Both the position numbers and the translations under genes were made by a program. A model generated the notes under the pieces. It saw only the letters and a list, made by a program, of their open reading frames with translations, was not told the DNA's origin and ran no database searches. Positions 48,933 to 59,365 of a stretch of DNA of 64,000 nt are shown here, piece after piece; position 1 is the stretch's first letter, and every line of letters starts with the position of its first letter. Origin of the DNA: Gordonia crocea (lineage in GTDB: Bacteria; Actinomycetota; Actinomycetes; Mycobacteriales; Mycobacteriaceae). Location: contig NZ_BJOU01000002.1 in the NCBI RefSeq assembly GCF_009932435.1, positions 62,001 to 126,000 on the forward strand. Reading direction: 5' to 3'.

Positions 48933-48975
48933 GATTCGCGGTGGATGGAATCATCTGGCGACGAGCGGAGCGGCC

Positions 48976-51117
48976 ATGACAGCCGGGCACGATCACAGCG
49001 CACACGACCACGACGAGCACCATGCTCATCACGGGCACACCGATCACAGCGCGAACGCCGCGCACAGCCACAGCGCACATGACCACAGCGCGCACGACCA
49101 CAGCGGCCACGTGGCGCGGTACCGCCGCCTGTTCGCGATCATGGCGGTGGTCGCGATCCCGACGGTCGCCTTCTCGCCGATGTTCGCCATGCTCGTCGGC
49201 TACGAGGTGCCGACGTGGGCGACGTGGATCTCCCCGGTGCTCGGCACCGTCATGTACGTCTGGGGCGGGGCCCCGTTCCTGACCGGCGCGGTCGGCGAGA
49301 TCCGGGCCCGCCGGCCCGGCATGATGCTGCTCATCGCGCTGGCGATCACCGTCGCGTTCCTCGCCTCCTGGGGTGCGAGCCTGGGTCTGCTCGACCACGA
49401 GCTCGACTTCTGGTGGGAACTCGCACTGCTGATCGTCATCATGCTGCTCGGCCACTGGATCGAGATGCGCTCGCTCGCGCAGACCACCTCGGCGCTCGAC
49501 TCACTGGCCGCGCTCCTGCCCGATGAGGCCGAGCGGGTCGAGGGCGATTCAACGGTCACCGTGGCACCGGCCGAACTCGCCCTCGGCGACATCGTCGTCG
49601 TCCGGCCCGGCGGGCGGATCCCAGCCGACGGCGAGGTGGTCGCCGGGAGCGCCGACGTCGACGAGTCGATGCTCACCGGCGAGTCGAGGCCGGTGCGCCG
49701 CGAGGTCGGCGACCGGGTCGTGGCCGGCACCGTGGCCACCGACTCCGGGTTGCGGGTCGAGGTCACCGCGGTCGGGGAGGACACGGCGCTGGCAGGGATC
49801 TCCCGGCTCGTCGCGCAGGCGCAGAACTCGTCGTCGCGCGCCCAGCGTCTCGCCGACCGGGCGGCTGGATGGTTGTTCTGGTTCGCGCTCGGCGCCGCCG
49901 CCGTCACCGGGGTGGTCTGGACGCTGCTGGGCAACCCCGACGAGGCGGTCGTGCGGGTGATCACCGTGCTCGTGATCGCCTGCCCGCATGCGCTCGGGCT
50001 GGCCATCCCGCTGGTGGTGTCCATCGCGACCGAGCGGGCGGCGCGCAGCGGGGTGCTGGTCACCGACCGCCTCGCGCTGGAAAGCATGCGCACCGTGGAC
50101 ACGGTGGTCTTCGACAAGACCGGGACGCTGACGAAGGGCAATCCGGCCGTCACCGCCGTCGAGCCGGCACCGGGGTGGGCGGCCGACGATGTGCTCGCCC
50201 TGGCGGCATCGGCGGAGGCGGATTCGGAGCATCCCCTCGCCCGGGCCATCGTCTCCGCCGGCGCCGAGCGCGGCCTGACGGTGCGGTCGGCGACCGACTT
50301 CGCCTCGTCGGCGGCGGTCGGGGTCAGTGCCCGCGTCGATGGACGCCTTGTGCGGGTGGGCGGGCCGCACCTGCTCGACGAGGAGGCGGCGGCCGAACTC
50401 CCCGTCGCCGATGACTGGCGCGACGAGGGCGCCATCATTCTGCACGTCCTCGTCGACGGGGTGGTCGTCGGCGCGCTGCGGTTGGCCGACGCGGTCCGGC
50501 CGGAATCCTTCGCGGCGGTGGCCGAGCTCCACCGGCGCGGGGTGGCGGTGGTGATGATCACCGGCGACGCCGAGGCGGTGGCGCGGTCGGTGGCCGCCGA
50601 CCTGGGCATCGACCGGGTGTTCGCCGGCGTCCGTCCGCAGGACAAGGCGTCGACGATCGCCGGCCTGCAGCAGGAGGGGCACCGCGTGGCCATGGTCGGC
50701 GACGGGGTGAACGACGCGCCGGCCCTGGCGCAGGCCGACGTCGGCATCGCCATCGGAGCGGGGACCGACGTGGCCATCGCATCGGCGGGAGTGGTGCTGG
50801 CCAGCGACGACCCGCGGTCGGTCGTCGCGGTGATCGAGCTGTCCGCGGCGGCCTACCGCAAGATGAGGCAGAACCTGTGGTGGGCGGCCGGGTACAACCT
50901 GGTCGCGGTCCCGCTGGCGGCGGGAGTGCTCGCCCCCGTCGGTTTCGTGCTGCCGATGTCGGTGGGCGCGGTGCTGATGTCGTTGTCGACGATCGTCGTC
51001 GCGCTCAACGCCCAATTGTTGCGGCGGCTCGACCTCAGTCCGGAGGTCGTGGCGCCGGCGGCAGCCGAGCCGCGGGCCGCTACTGCTGGTCCGGTGCGGT
51101 TAGGAACGGCGCGGTAG
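48976..51117 (+). CDS. P1B-3-type (CopB-like) copper/silver-translocating ATPase
   Basis: This is a 713-aa protein. The N-terminus (1-45) is a histidine/aspartate-rich metal-binding stretch instead of an HMA domain. Six to eight transmembrane helices, the TGES phosphatase motif, the CPH metal motif in helix 6 ([12 protein letters not shown], about residue 336), the phosphorylation site DKTGTLTKG (D near 380), HP in SEHPLARA and [18 protein letters not shown] are all visible. CPH plus the His-rich tail is diagnostic of the CopB (Cu2+/Cu+/Ag+) group. The upstream dyad suggests copper control. It is not part of the mycobacterial gene order here, so it is probably acquired. Confidence 0.92.
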   Translation: MTAGHDHSAHDHDEHHAHHGHTDHSANAAHSHSAHDHSAHDHSGHVARYRRLFAIMAVVAIPTVAFSPMFAMLVGYEVPTWATWISPVLGTVMYVWGGAPFLTGAVGEIRARRPGMMLLIALAITVAFLASWGASLGLLDHELDFWWELALLIVIMLLGHWIEMRSLAQTTSALDSLAALLPDEAERVEGDSTVTVAPAELALGDIVVVRPGGRIPADGEVVAGSADVDESMLTGESRPVRREVGDRVVAGTVATDSGLRVEVTAVGEDTALAGISRLVAQAQNSSSRAQRLADRAAGWLFWFALGAAAVTGVVWTLLGNPDEAVVRVITVLVIACPHALGLAIPLVVSIATERAARSGVLVTDRLALESMRTVDTVVFDKTGTLTKGNPAVTAVEPAPGWAADDVLALAASAEADSEHPLARAIVSAGAERGLTVRSATDFASSAAVGVSARVDGRLVRVGGPHLLDEEAAAELPVADDWRDEGAIILHVLVDGVVVGALRLADAVRPESFAAVAELHRRGVAVVMITGDAEAVARSVAADLGIDRVFAGVRPQDKASTIAGLQQEGHRVAMVGDGVNDAPALAQADVGIAIGAGTDVAIASAGVVLASDDPRSVVAVIELSAAAYRKMRQNLWWAAGYNLVAVPLAAGVLAPVGFVLPMSVGAVLMSLSTIVVALNAQLLRRLDLSPEVVAPAAAEPRAATAGPVRLGTAR

Positions 51118-51595
51118 ACCCGGCCACCGGCATGGCCGGCAGGCCGAGCTTGCGGTGGTCCCAGCTCCGGGTGCGTTCGGCGCGGATCCGGACCGAGACG
51201 CGCTTGTGCATCATCTGGTCGACCAGCGGTCGGATCTCCTCGGAGTAGGGGCCGTTGTACCGCTCCCAGACGCTGATCCCCGTGGCCAGTGCGTGCTCGG
51301 GGTCGTCGTAGATCTCGGCGGTTCCCTCGATGGCGACCCCCCGCAGGGTGTCATAGGTCAGTCCGTCTTCGATCAGCACCGAGCACTTCGCGGTGCGGCG
51401 CAGGTTCACCGCCTTCTGCGACTTGGCCTTCGTCTCGAACCACAGCTCGCCGTCGATCACGCCGTACCACATGGCGACGAGGTGGATCGCGCCGTCGGCG
51501 CCGGTTGTGGCCAGGGTGGCCGTGCGCTGCTGGTCGATGAACGTGGCGATCTCGTCGTCGGACATGACGATCTGGCTGCGTTGGTTGCTTCCCAT
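51080..51595 (-). CDS. Pyridoxamine 5'-phosphate oxidase-fold flavin/F420-binding protein, Rv2991-like
   Basis: This is a 171-aa split-barrel protein. The opening [63 protein letters not shown] is the PNPOx-like fold. Mycobacterial members bind F420 or FMN/heme; here the cofactor is not certain. It overlaps the convergent ATPase gene by 38 bp at the 3' ends, consistent with the ATPase being a later arrival. A shorter start (MSDDEI, 51565) is possible. Confidence 0.85.
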   Translation of the reverse strand: MGSNQRSQIVMSDDEIATFIDQQRTATLATTGADGAIHLVAMWYGVIDGELWFETKAKSQKAVNLRRTAKCSVLIEDGLTYDTLRGVAIEGTAEIYDDPEHALATGISVWERYNGPYSEEIRPLVDQMMHKRVSVRIRAERTRSWDHRKLGLPAMPVAGSTAPFLTAPDQQ

Positions 51596-51660
51596 TCCTG
51601 GACCCTATCGGTTCCCGGCCGGCGGTTGCGGTCAGTCCGGGGCGGTCAGTCCGGGGCGGG

Positions 51661-52395
51661 TCAGTCCGGGGCGTGGCCCAACCGTTCCTCCAGCGCGTCT
51701 GCGGCGGCGAGCAGGTCGGCCGCCCACCGGGCGCCCGGACGCCGCCCGATCCGCTCGATCGGACCGGATACCGAGATCGCGGCGACGACCTCGCCGTCCC
51801 CGTCGCGGATGGGGGCGGAGATGCTGGCCACCCCGGCGGCGCGTTCGGCGACGCTCTGCGCCCAGCCCTTCTTGCGCACCTCGGCCAGGGTGCGTTCGGC
51901 GAAGACGCTGTCGTCGAGGAGTGGTGTCCGGACGCCGTCGGGCGCCCAGGCGAGGAGGACCTTGGCCGCCGAACCGGCGGTCATCGGCAGCCGGGTGCCG
52001 ACGGGAACGGTGTCGCGCAGGCCGCTGGGCGGTTCGAGTGCGGCGACGCAGATGCGTTCGGCCCCGTCCCGGCGGTAGATCTGCACCGATTCGCCGGTGA
52101 TCTCCCGCAGCCGCGGCAGGATGGTGACCGCGGCGTCGGGGATTCGGTCGACGTGCGACCCGGACAGTTCGCGCAGCGCCGGGCCGGGCATCCACCGGCC
52201 GGTGGTGTCGCGGGCGATCAGCCGGTGCGCTTCCAGCCCGACGGCGAGCCGGTGCGCGGTGGCGCGCGGGAGGGCGGTCGCGTCGCAGAGTTCGGCGAGG
52301 TTGCACGGAGCTGCGGACACGGCGTGCAGTACGAGGACAGACTTGTCGAGAACGCCGATTCCGCTCACCGTCCTGGGTGCGGTACTATTTCCCAT
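51661..52395 (-). CDS. IclR-family regulator, NdgR/LtbR-like (divergent from leuCD)
   Basis: This is a 244-aa protein. The N-terminal winged HTH (residues 12-75: [40 protein letters not shown]) is followed by the IclR effector domain ([11 protein letters not shown] ... [18 protein letters not shown] ... [23 protein letters not shown]). It is transcribed divergently from leuC, the same place as NdgR/LtbR, which control leucine synthesis in Streptomyces and Corynebacterium. An 18-bp dyad at 52404-52421, between the two genes, is the likely operator. Confidence 0.9.
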   Translation of the reverse strand: MGNSTAPRTVSGIGVLDKSVLVLHAVSAAPCNLAELCDATALPRATAHRLAVGLEAHRLIARDTTGRWMPGPALRELSGSHVDRIPDAAVTILPRLREITGESVQIYRRDGAERICVAALEPPSGLRDTVPVGTRLPMTAGSAAKVLLAWAPDGVRTPLLDDSVFAERTLAEVRKKGWAQSVAERAAGVASISAPIRDGDGEVVAAISVSGPIERIGRRPGARWAADLLAAADALEERLGHAPD

Positions 52396-52403
52396 AGACC
52401 GAT

Positions 52404-52421
52404 ACTATCTGTCCAGATAGT
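52404..52421. promoter_or_regulatory. Dyad between IclR gene and leuC (putative operator)
   Basis: ACTATCTG-TC-CAGATAGT has perfect 8-bp arms and sits 9 bp before the regulator start and 50 bp before leuC. Confidence 0.65.
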
Positions 52422-52470
52422 GAGATTCCAACAGTTGCAGCCCAATTGTTGGCAAACCCAGCGAGGAGCT

Positions 52471-53904
52471 ATGAGCACCAGCCCGGCCAAGCCCCGCACG
52501 CTCGCCGAGAAAGTGTGGGACGACCATGTCGTCGTGCGCGGCGAGAGCGACGCATCGGGGCAGCGCAACCCCGACCTGATTTACATCGACCTGCACCTCG
52601 TCCACGAGGTGACCTCGCCGCAGGCCTTTGACGGCCTGCGGATGGCGGGCCGGCCGGTGCATCGGACCGACCTGACCATTGCCACCGAGGACCACAACGT
52701 CCCCACGGTCGACATCGACAAGCCGATCGCCGATCCTGTCTCGCGGACGCAGGTGGAAACGCTGCGCCGCAACTGTGCGGAATTCGGCGTCCGGCTCTAC
52801 CCGATGGGCAATGCCGAGCAGGGGATCGTCCACGTCGTCGGCCCGCAGCTGGGTCTGACCCAGCCGGGGATGACGGTGGTGTGCGGCGACAGCCACACCT
52901 CGACGCACGGCGCCTTCGGTGCGCTGGCGATGGGGATCGGCACCTCGGAGGTCGAGCATGTCCTGGCCACGCAGACACTGTCCCTGCGGCCGTTCAAGAC
53001 CATGGCCATCACCGTCGACGGAGAGCTGGCGCCCGGGGTCACCAGTAAGGACCTGATCCTGGCGGTGATCGCCAAGATCGGTACCGGCGGTGGTCAGGGC
53101 TATGTCCTGGAGTACCGCGGCTCGGCCATCGAGAAACTGTCGATGGAGGCCCGGATGACGATGTGCAACATGTCCATCGAGGCCGGTGCCCGGGCCGGGA
53201 TGATCGCCCCCGACCAGACCACCTACGACTTCCTCCGGGGCCGTCCGCACGCGCCGACCGGTGCCGAGTGGGACGAGGCCGTCGCGTACTGGGACAGCCT
53301 GCGCACCGACGAGGGCGCGGAGTTCGACGCGGAGGTCCACATCGATGGGGCGGCGCTGACCCCGTTCGTCACCTGGGGCACCAACCCGGGTCAGGGCCTG
53401 CCGCTGGGTGCTTCGGTTCCCGACCCGGAGGACTTCCCCGACGAGACGGACAAGCAGGCCGCCGCGCGGGCGTTGGAGTACATGGACCTGACGCCGGGTA
53501 CCCCGCTGCGGGAGGTCTCGGTCGATGCCGTCTTCGTCGGGTCGTGCACCAACGGACGCATCGAGGACTTGCGTGCGGTCGCGGAAGTCCTGCGCGGCCG
53601 AAAGGTGGCCGACGGGGTGCGGATGCTGATCGTCCCCGGGTCGATGAAGGTGCGCGCACAGGCCGAGCAGGAGGGTCTGGGCGAGGTGTTCACCGGGGCC
53701 GGTGCCGAATGGCGGCAGGCCGGTTGCTCGATGTGTCTGGGCATGAACCCCGACCAGCTCGCCCCGGGGGAGCGCTGCGCGTCGACGTCGAACCGCAACT
53801 TCGAGGGCCGTCAGGGCAAGGGCGGTCGCACGCACCTGGTCTCACCGGCCGTAGCCGCCGCGACGGCGGTCCGCGGCACCCTGTCGGCTCCGGCGGACCT
53901 GTAG
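52471..53904 (+). CDS. leuC: 3-isopropylmalate dehydratase large subunit
   Basis: This is a 477-aa aconitase-family protein. The three 4Fe-4S cysteines lie in [14 protein letters not shown] (near 359) and [13 protein letters not shown] (near 418 and 421). The substrate region includes [34 protein letters not shown]. It isomerises 2-isopropylmalate to 3-isopropylmalate with LeuD. The ATG at 52471 follows GCGAGGAG. The longer upstream frame is antisense to the IclR gene. leuD follows after 29 bp. Confidence 0.97.
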   Translation: MSTSPAKPRTLAEKVWDDHVVVRGESDASGQRNPDLIYIDLHLVHEVTSPQAFDGLRMAGRPVHRTDLTIATEDHNVPTVDIDKPIADPVSRTQVETLRRNCAEFGVRLYPMGNAEQGIVHVVGPQLGLTQPGMTVVCGDSHTSTHGAFGALAMGIGTSEVEHVLATQTLSLRPFKTMAITVDGELAPGVTSKDLILAVIAKIGTGGGQGYVLEYRGSAIEKLSMEARMTMCNMSIEAGARAGMIAPDQTTYDFLRGRPHAPTGAEWDEAVAYWDSLRTDEGAEFDAEVHIDGAALTPFVTWGTNPGQGLPLGASVPDPEDFPDETDKQAAARALEYMDLTPGTPLREVSVDAVFVGSCTNGRIEDLRAVAEVLRGRKVADGVRMLIVPGSMKVRAQAEQEGLGEVFTGAGAEWRQAGCSMCLGMNPDQLAPGERCASTSNRNFEGRQGKGGRTHLVSPAVAAATAVRGTLSAPADL

Positions 53905-53933
53905 CCGCCCAACGCTTTTCGAGGAGAATCACC

Positions 53934-54521
53934 ATGGAACCGCTCACCAGCCACACCGGTATCGGGGTGCCGTTGCGGCGCAGCAACGTCGACACCGACC
54001 AGATCATCCCCGCCGTGTACCTCAAGCGCGTGACCCGAACCGGGTTCGAAGACGGGCTGTTCTCGTCGTGGCGCTCGGATCCCGACTTCATCCTGAACAC
54101 CGAGCCGTACAAGCACGGTTCGGTGTTGGTCGCCGGACCCGACTTCGGCACCGGGTCGTCGCGCGAGCACGCGGTCTGGGCGCTGATGGACTTCGGCTTC
54201 CGCGTCGTCCTCAGTTCGCGCTTCGCCGACATCTTCCGCGGTAACTCGGGCAAGGCGGGTTTGCTTGCCGGACAAGTGGATCAGGGCGATATCGAGCTGC
54301 TGTGGAAGCGGCTGGAGAACGATCCGGGTCTCGAACTGACCGTGGACCTGGCCGACCGAACCGTTACCGCCGGCGACCTCGTCGTGCCGTTCCAGATCGA
54401 CGATTACACGCGGTGGCGCCTGATGGAGGGGCTCGACGACATCGGGCTCACCCTGCGCGAGGCGGAGGCGATCGACCTGTTCGAGCGCGCCCGACCGGCC
54501 TTCAAGCCGACGACTCTCTGA
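53934..54521 (+). CDS. leuD: 3-isopropylmalate dehydratase small subunit
   Basis: This is a 195-aa protein. It contains [32 protein letters not shown] and the [23 protein letters not shown] swivelling-domain motif, the typical LeuD pattern. It works as a heterodimer with LeuC. The RBS GAGGAGAA lies 5 nt before the ATG. The operon is followed by two hairpins without T runs (54536-54585). Confidence 0.96.
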   Translation: MEPLTSHTGIGVPLRRSNVDTDQIIPAVYLKRVTRTGFEDGLFSSWRSDPDFILNTEPYKHGSVLVAGPDFGTGSSREHAVWALMDFGFRVVLSSRFADIFRGNSGKAGLLAGQVDQGDIELLWKRLENDPGLELTVDLADRTVTAGDLVVPFQIDDYTRWRLMEGLDDIGLTLREAEAIDLFERARPAFKPTTL

Positions 54522-54535
54522 CGCCGCGACCGGTC

Positions 54536-54585
54536 CCGCAGCGGTTGCGGGTCAAGCGGATTCGACGCGCGCGGAGCGCGTCGAT
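54536..54585 (+). terminator. Two tandem GC-rich hairpins after leuD
   Basis: CCCGCA-5-TGCGGG (54536-54552) and TCGACGCGC-5-GCGCGTCGA (54563-54585) are perfect stems but lack a T run. They may be a weak or Rho-assisted terminator. Confidence 0.45.
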
Positions 54586-54630
54586 CATGGACCTTTGTGA
54601 AGTCGACGTTTACCGTGTTGTTAGCTACGC

Positions 54631-54661
54631 CACACTTTTCGTGTGAAATGGCTGTTCACAC
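54631..54661 (+). promoter_or_regulatory. hupB: Overlapping alternative hairpins in hupB 5' region
   Basis: CACAC-5-GTGTG (54631-54645) shares its right arm with GTGTGAA-7-TTCACAC (54641-54661), so the two stems exclude each other. It lies 30 bp before the hupB ATG. It could be an operator for a dimeric regulator or a 5' UTR switch. Confidence 0.45.
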
Positions 54662-54691
54662 ACCCGACGATCCAGGCTTGCGGAGGTCGAA

Positions 54692-55426
54692 ATGAACAAA
54701 GCAGAACTCATCGATGAGTTGACCAAGCGGCTCAAGGCGGATCGTCAGACCGCCACCGACGCCGTCGAGCAGTTCATCGACACAGTTGTGCGCGCGGTGA
54801 ACCGCGGCGAGAAGGTGACCATCACCGGATTCGGCGTGTTCGAGAAGCGTAAGCGCGCGCCCCGAGTGGCACGCAACCCGCGCACCGGCGAGACGGTGAA
54901 GGTCCGTGCGGTCAACGTGCCGGCGTTCCGTCCCGGCGCCCAATTCAAGTCGGTGATCGCCGGCAAGATTCGGCTCCCGGCAGGGGTTCCGGCCGCGAAG
55001 CGCGGTGCGGCGGACGCGGCGGCTGCGGCGAAGAAGGCGGCGCCCGCGAAGAAGGCGGCACCGGCTAAGAAGGCGGCACCGGCGAAGAAGGCCGCACCGG
55101 CCAAGAAGGCCGCGCCCGCGAAGAAGGCGGCGCCGGCGAAGAAGGCTCCGGCTAAGAAGGCTCCCGCTAAGAAGGCGGCGCCGGCGAAGAAGGCTCCGGC
55201 TAAGAAGGCCGCGCCCGCGAAGAAGGCGGCGCCGGCGAAGAAGGCTCCGGCTAAGAAGGCCGCGCCCGCGAAGAAGGCGGCGCCGGCGAAGAAGGCTCCG
55301 GCTAAGAAGGCCGCACCGGCCAAGAAGGCGGCTCCGGCGAAGAAGGCTCCCGCTAAGAAGGCCACGCCCGCTAAGAAGGCTCCGGCTAAGAAGGCGCCGG
55401 CCAAGAAGGCACCGGCCAAGAAGTAG
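54692..55426 (+). CDS. hupB: HU-family nucleoid protein with long Lys/Ala/Pro tail
   Basis: This is a 244-aa protein. Residues 1-90 are a normal HU domain ([28 protein letters not shown] ... [22 protein letters not shown]). From about 110 to the end there is a low-complexity tail of PAKKA and APAKKA repeats, like the histone-H1-like tail of mycobacterial HupB (Hlp). It compacts DNA and may bind iron in mycobacteria. The tail is built of nearly identical nucleotide units, so its length may vary between strains and assemblies. The RBS GCGGAGG lies 7 nt before the ATG. Confidence 0.96.
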   Translation: MNKAELIDELTKRLKADRQTATDAVEQFIDTVVRAVNRGEKVTITGFGVFEKRKRAPRVARNPRTGETVKVRAVNVPAFRPGAQFKSVIAGKIRLPAGVPAAKRGAADAAAAAKKAAPAKKAAPAKKAAPAKKAAPAKKAAPAKKAAPAKKAPAKKAPAKKAAPAKKAPAKKAAPAKKAAPAKKAPAKKAAPAKKAAPAKKAPAKKAAPAKKAAPAKKAPAKKATPAKKAPAKKAPAKKAPAKK

Positions 55427-55440
55427 TCGGGTCTGCCCGG

Positions 55441-56355
55441 CTACTCGAAGTCGGGCAGGGGGTCGTCGATGTGCTCCACATCGACGACCCGGCCGTCGTG
55501 GTCAATCGACAACACCCACGTGCTGGCCTTGCGGTTTCGGTTGGGCGGCAGTGCGAATCCGTCGCGCTGCGCCCACCACTGCATGAGCGGTGCGATCGCC
55601 TTGCCCTGACTGCAGACGACGCGCACCGCATCGCGCTTCGCGGCGAGCGCGACGATCCGCTTGTGGGCCGCCTCCGGGTCTTCGGCGTACGCCTCTTCGG
55701 AAAACGACGGCTCGATGTGGATCTTGCGCCCGCCGAGTTGCTTGGCCAGCGGCTCGAGGGTCTGGACGCAGCGCGCCCGATCGGCGGCATAGAGCTTCTT
55801 CACGCCGAACAACGCCAACATGTCGGCCAAGGCTTCGGCCTGGAGGCGGCCGTACCGTTCCAGCGGGCGGTCCGGGTCCGCCCCGCGGTAGCGGGCACGC
55901 CGGCCGGCCTTGGCGTGGCGCACCAACAGGAAGGTGTGCAGATCGGCGGGTTTCGCGAGGAACTCGTCGACGACGAGCCGGTCCAGCGTGTAGGTGAGCA
56001 CCGTTCGGGCCGCCTCGGGGGCAAGCCAACGCAGGTCGTCGACCTCCTTGTTGGGTGCGAACTCCCCACCGGTCGCCCGCGCGGCCCAATACCGCACGTG
56101 TTTGCGCTTGGCTCCGTTGAGCGCGTAAGTGACCTGGCGCAGATGGCGGCCGAGCACGACGGAGTAGCCGGTCTCCTCGGCGATCTCGCGCACCGCCGAG
56201 GCGAGAACCGTCTCGCGGGGCTCGGTCTTGCCCTTGGGCAGGGTCCAGTCGTCGTAGCGCGGGCGGTGGATCACCGCGATCTCGGGCTGCTCCGGGTGTA
56301 TCGCGGACGGACGCCACAGCACCCCGCCGCCTGCCCAGACCGCACGCACGTTCAT
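55441..56355 (-). CDS. mutT1: Nudix hydrolase fused to histidine phosphatase (MutT1)
   Basis: This is a 304-aa protein with two domains. The N-terminal Nudix domain has the box G42-x5-E ... REIAEETG (42-64). The C-terminal histidine phosphatase has the RHG-type motif LVRHAKAG (R146, H147). Mycobacterial MutT1 removes 8-oxo-dGTP and acts on diadenosine polyphosphates. It is 14 bp downstream of ppk in the same operon, the conserved mycobacterial pairing. Longer frames upstream are shadows of ppk. Confidence 0.93.
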   Translation of the reverse strand: MNVRAVWAGGGVLWRPSAIHPEQPEIAVIHRPRYDDWTLPKGKTEPRETVLASAVREIAEETGYSVVLGRHLRQVTYALNGAKRKHVRYWAARATGGEFAPNKEVDDLRWLAPEAARTVLTYTLDRLVVDEFLAKPADLHTFLLVRHAKAGRRARYRGADPDRPLERYGRLQAEALADMLALFGVKKLYAADRARCVQTLEPLAKQLGGRKIHIEPSFSEEAYAEDPEAAHKRIVALAAKRDAVRVVCSQGKAIAPLMQWWAQRDGFALPPNRNRKASTWVLSIDHDGRVVDVEHIDDPLPDFE

Positions 56356-56369
56356 TCCGGTCTCCCGCG

Positions 56370-58610
56370 CTAGGCCGAGCCGGCCGCCGACCGGCGATAG
56401 CGGGTCATCAGCTCGGTCTGGTGGTCGCGCACCTCGGCGCCCGCACCCGGCGACGCCGTCCAGCTCCCGTCGCGGCCCAACACCCAGCACCGCGTGCGCG
56501 GGTCGAGGGCGGAATCGAAGACCTCGTCGAGCTGCTTGGTCAGGCGCGGATCCCGGACCTGGGCCATCACCTCGATGCGCCGATCGAGGTTGCGGTGCAT
56601 CATGTCGGCACTGCCGATCCAGAACTCGTCTTGCGACCCGAAGTGGAACACCCGCGAGTGCTCGAGGAAGCGGCCGAGAATCGACCGCACCTCGATGCTG
56701 TCGCTCAGTCCCGGGATGCCCGGGCGCAGCGCACAGATGCCGCGGACGACGATCTGCACCGGAACACCCGCCTGCGACGCGCGGTAGAGCGCATCGATGA
56801 TCTGCTCGTCGACGAGCGCGTTGGCCTTCAACCGCACCCGCGCCGACGGGTCGCCACCCCGGTGGGCCTCGATCTCCCGGCCGATCCGCTCGACGATTCC
56901 CGAGCGGATCCCGTCGGGGGCCACCAACAGGTTGCGGTAGGTGTGTTTGCGCGAGTAGCCGGTCAGCGTGTTGAACAGGTCGGTCAGGTCGGCGCCGATT
57001 TCGGGTGCCGCGGTGAACAGTCCGATGTCCTCGTAGAGACGCGCGGTCTTCGGGTTGTAGTTGCCGGTGCCGATGTGACAGTACCGGCGGATCGTCGACC
57101 CCTCGCGGCGCACCACCAGGCAGGTCTTGCAGTGGGTCTTCAACCCGATCAGGCCGTAGACGACGTGCACCCCGGCCTGCTCCAGTTTGCGGGCCCACTT
57201 GATGTTGGCCTGTTCGTCGAAGCGTGCCTTGATCTCGACCAGCGCCACGACCTGCTTGCCGGCCTCGGCGGCGGAGATCAGGGCGTCGACGATGGGCGAA
57301 TCGCCCGACGTGCGGTACAGCGTCTGCTTGATCGCCAGCACCTGCGGGTCGGCTGCGGCCTGTTCGATGAACCGCTGCACGCTCGTGGAGAACGACTCGT
57401 ACGGGTGGTGGACCAGGACGTCGCCCTCGCGCAGGGTCGAGAAGACGCTCTTGGGTGTCTCGCGCTCGCCGAACGCGGGGTTGGTGACCGGGACGAACGG
57501 CGGGTCTTTGAGGGTCGGCCGGTCCACGTCGTAGATCTGGAACAGGGCGGACAGGTCGAGCGGACCGGGCACGGCGATCACGTCGCCGGGGTCGACGTCG
57601 AGCTCTCGCAGGAGCAGCTCGAGCATGTGCTCGCTCATGTCCTCTTCGATCTCCAGCCGGACCGGCGACCCGAACCGGCGGCGGGCCAGCTCGCGCTCCA
57701 TCGCCTGCAGGAGGTCTTCGTCGCGGTCCTCGTCGACTTCGAAATCGGCGTTGCGGGTGATCCGGAAGGTGTGGTGCTCGACGATGTCCATCCCCGGGAA
57801 CAGCCCGCCCAGATTGGCGGCGATCAGCGCCTCCAGCGGCAGGAAGACCACCTCGGCCGGTCCGTCGACGACGGGGTTGGCCTCGGCGGCCACGAGCCGG
57901 TCGACGCGCACGAAGCGGGCCACGTTGTCGGGCACCTTGACGCGGGCGAAGTGTTCGGCGCCGTCGGAGATGTCGCGGACCGTCACCGCCAGGTTCAGGC
58001 TGAGGCCGCTGATGTAGGGGAAGGGGTGGGCCGGGTCGACCGCCAGCGGGGTCAGGATCGGGAAGATCTGGTCGTTGAAGTAGCCGACCAACCGGGTGCG
58101 CTCGTCCTCGCCGAGGTCGGCCCACGCGACGATCCGGATGCCTTCCTCGTCGAGCGAGGGTTTCACCGAGTCGTTGAAGACCCGGGCCTGCCGCGACGCG
58201 ATGGACTGGGTGCGCTGGGCGATGCGCTTGAGCTGCTCGCGCGGCGACAACCCGTCCGCGGACCGTACCGACAGGCCCGTCTCGTCGCGGCGTTTGAGAC
58301 CGGCGACGCGGACCATGAAGAACTCGTCGAGGTTCGACGTGAAGATGGCGAGGAACTTGGCGCGCTCGAGCAGCGGCAGCGAGGTGTCCTCGGCCAAGGC
58401 GAGGACACGGGCGTTGAAGTCGAGCCAGGACAGCTCACGGTTGAGGTAGCGGTCGGCGGGCAGGTCGGCCGACTCGTCGGGCTGGGTGGTGGCGGCTGGG
58501 GGTGCACCCGGGCCCGAGTCGGCGGCCAGGTCGATCGCCGTGGTTTCCAGGGGGCCGGTAGTCGTCGGGGATTCGGGGGCGTCGGCACTCACCGCATCAT
58601 CATGCACCAT
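56370..58610 (-). CDS. ppk: Polyphosphate kinase 1
   Basis: This is a 746-aa protein. After a disordered 50-residue lead come the PPK1 N domain ([20 protein letters not shown]), the H domain, and the two phospholipase-D-like C domains. The phosphohistidine segment is [19 protein letters not shown], with [26 protein letters not shown] following. It makes polyphosphate from ATP. In an operon with mutT1; the start could be 58610 or slightly inside, as the N-terminus is variable. Confidence 0.96.
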   Translation of the reverse strand: MVHDDAVSADAPESPTTTGPLETTAIDLAADSGPGAPPAATTQPDESADLPADRYLNRELSWLDFNARVLALAEDTSLPLLERAKFLAIFTSNLDEFFMVRVAGLKRRDETGLSVRSADGLSPREQLKRIAQRTQSIASRQARVFNDSVKPSLDEEGIRIVAWADLGEDERTRLVGYFNDQIFPILTPLAVDPAHPFPYISGLSLNLAVTVRDISDGAEHFARVKVPDNVARFVRVDRLVAAEANPVVDGPAEVVFLPLEALIAANLGGLFPGMDIVEHHTFRITRNADFEVDEDRDEDLLQAMERELARRRFGSPVRLEIEEDMSEHMLELLLRELDVDPGDVIAVPGPLDLSALFQIYDVDRPTLKDPPFVPVTNPAFGERETPKSVFSTLREGDVLVHHPYESFSTSVQRFIEQAAADPQVLAIKQTLYRTSGDSPIVDALISAAEAGKQVVALVEIKARFDEQANIKWARKLEQAGVHVVYGLIGLKTHCKTCLVVRREGSTIRRYCHIGTGNYNPKTARLYEDIGLFTAAPEIGADLTDLFNTLTGYSRKHTYRNLLVAPDGIRSGIVERIGREIEAHRGGDPSARVRLKANALVDEQIIDALYRASQAGVPVQIVVRGICALRPGIPGLSDSIEVRSILGRFLEHSRVFHFGSQDEFWIGSADMMHRNLDRRIEVMAQVRDPRLTKQLDEVFDSALDPRTRCWVLGRDGSWTASPGAGAEVRDHQTELMTRYRRSAAGSA

Positions 58611-58634
58611 GGCCCGATGTGTCGCAGGACATGC

Positions 58635-59294
58635 CTACGACCGTGCGCGCAGCCACCGCGAGGTCGCCGGTCCGACCCCGATTCGGGCCGCATCGGCGAG
58701 ATCGGCGCGGGTGTCGACGTCGCGTCGCAAGCCCGTCCACCCGGCCGCCTCGGCGGCCCGGGCCACGAGGTCGTGGGCTCCCGCGCGACGGTGCGCTGCC
58801 GCCGAATCGGACCCGAAAAACGGCGCGTCGGGCAGGTCGGCCGGGCGCAGCAAGGCCGCCGTGCCGGTACCGGTGCTGTCGGCAACGAAAGACTGTGCCG
58901 ACTCCGTCTCGACGAGGCGGGTGTGGGCGGCGAGGGCGGACCGCAGTTGAGTGGCGGTGAGGGCGGGCAGGTCGGCTTGGAGGAACACCACCGACGACAC
59001 GGCGGATACCCGCTCGAGCAGTGCGCGCTGGCCGTGCTGGAAGGCGGCGTTCAGGCCCGCGGCCCCGGCGGGCTCGCCGACCGCCCGCGCCCCGGCGCCG
59101 GCGGCGAGGGAGGCGATCTCCGGGTCGGGGGTGACGACGAGTGCGACCAGTCCCGCCGCAGTCACCGCGGCGAGGACGTCGTCGAGCATTGCCAGCACCA
59201 GGCCGCCCCGGTCCTCGTCGGATCCGCCGAGACGGGACTTGGCCGCTGACAACGGTTTCACCGCCAGCACCGCGCCCCACGTCATGGAAGTCAT
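58635..59294 (-). CDS. fbiD: Phosphoenolpyruvate guanylyltransferase of F420 biosynthesis
   Basis: This is a 219-aa CofC/FbiD-type nucleotidyltransferase. The nucleotide-binding opening is GAVLAVKPLSAAKSRLGG, the metal-binding motif is VVFLQADLPAL, and the substrate region is SFVADSTGTGTAALL ... FFGSDSAAAHRRAGA. The C-terminal RRDVDTRADLADA is typical. It activates phosphoenolpyruvate (or 2-phospholactate) for F420 synthesis. Three close ATGs (59297, 59294, 59285) make the start uncertain. It follows ppk's start with 25 bp on the same strand. Confidence 0.9.
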   Translation of the reverse strand: MTSMTWGAVLAVKPLSAAKSRLGGSDEDRGGLVLAMLDDVLAAVTAAGLVALVVTPDPEIASLAAGAGARAVGEPAGAAGLNAAFQHGQRALLERVSAVSSVVFLQADLPALTATQLRSALAAHTRLVETESAQSFVADSTGTGTAALLRPADLPDAPFFGSDSAAAHRRAGAHDLVARAAEAAGWTGLRRDVDTRADLADAARIGVGPATSRWLRARS

Positions 59295-59365
59295 CATGTC
59301 AGGTGGGCGTCGAGGCGCCACCGGCCCGGGTAGCGTGAGCGATGGGATTGTGGACGGGAGGCCCG

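Noticed and set aside
48766..48975. N-terminal extension of the metal ATPase through the repeat array
   Set aside because: It would run through the tRNA terminator, array 4 and the operator; the His-rich N-terminus starts naturally at 48976.
54745..55419. Antisense protein with repeated [10 protein letters not shown] units opposite hupB
   Set aside because: It is a direct consequence of the Lys/Ala/Pro repeats read in reverse; there is no start context or domain.
55441..58125. 894-residue minus-strand gene
   Set aside because: Only the mutT1 part (to 56355) is real; the rest is a frame shadow of ppk on the same strand, Arg/Pro-rich and without domains.
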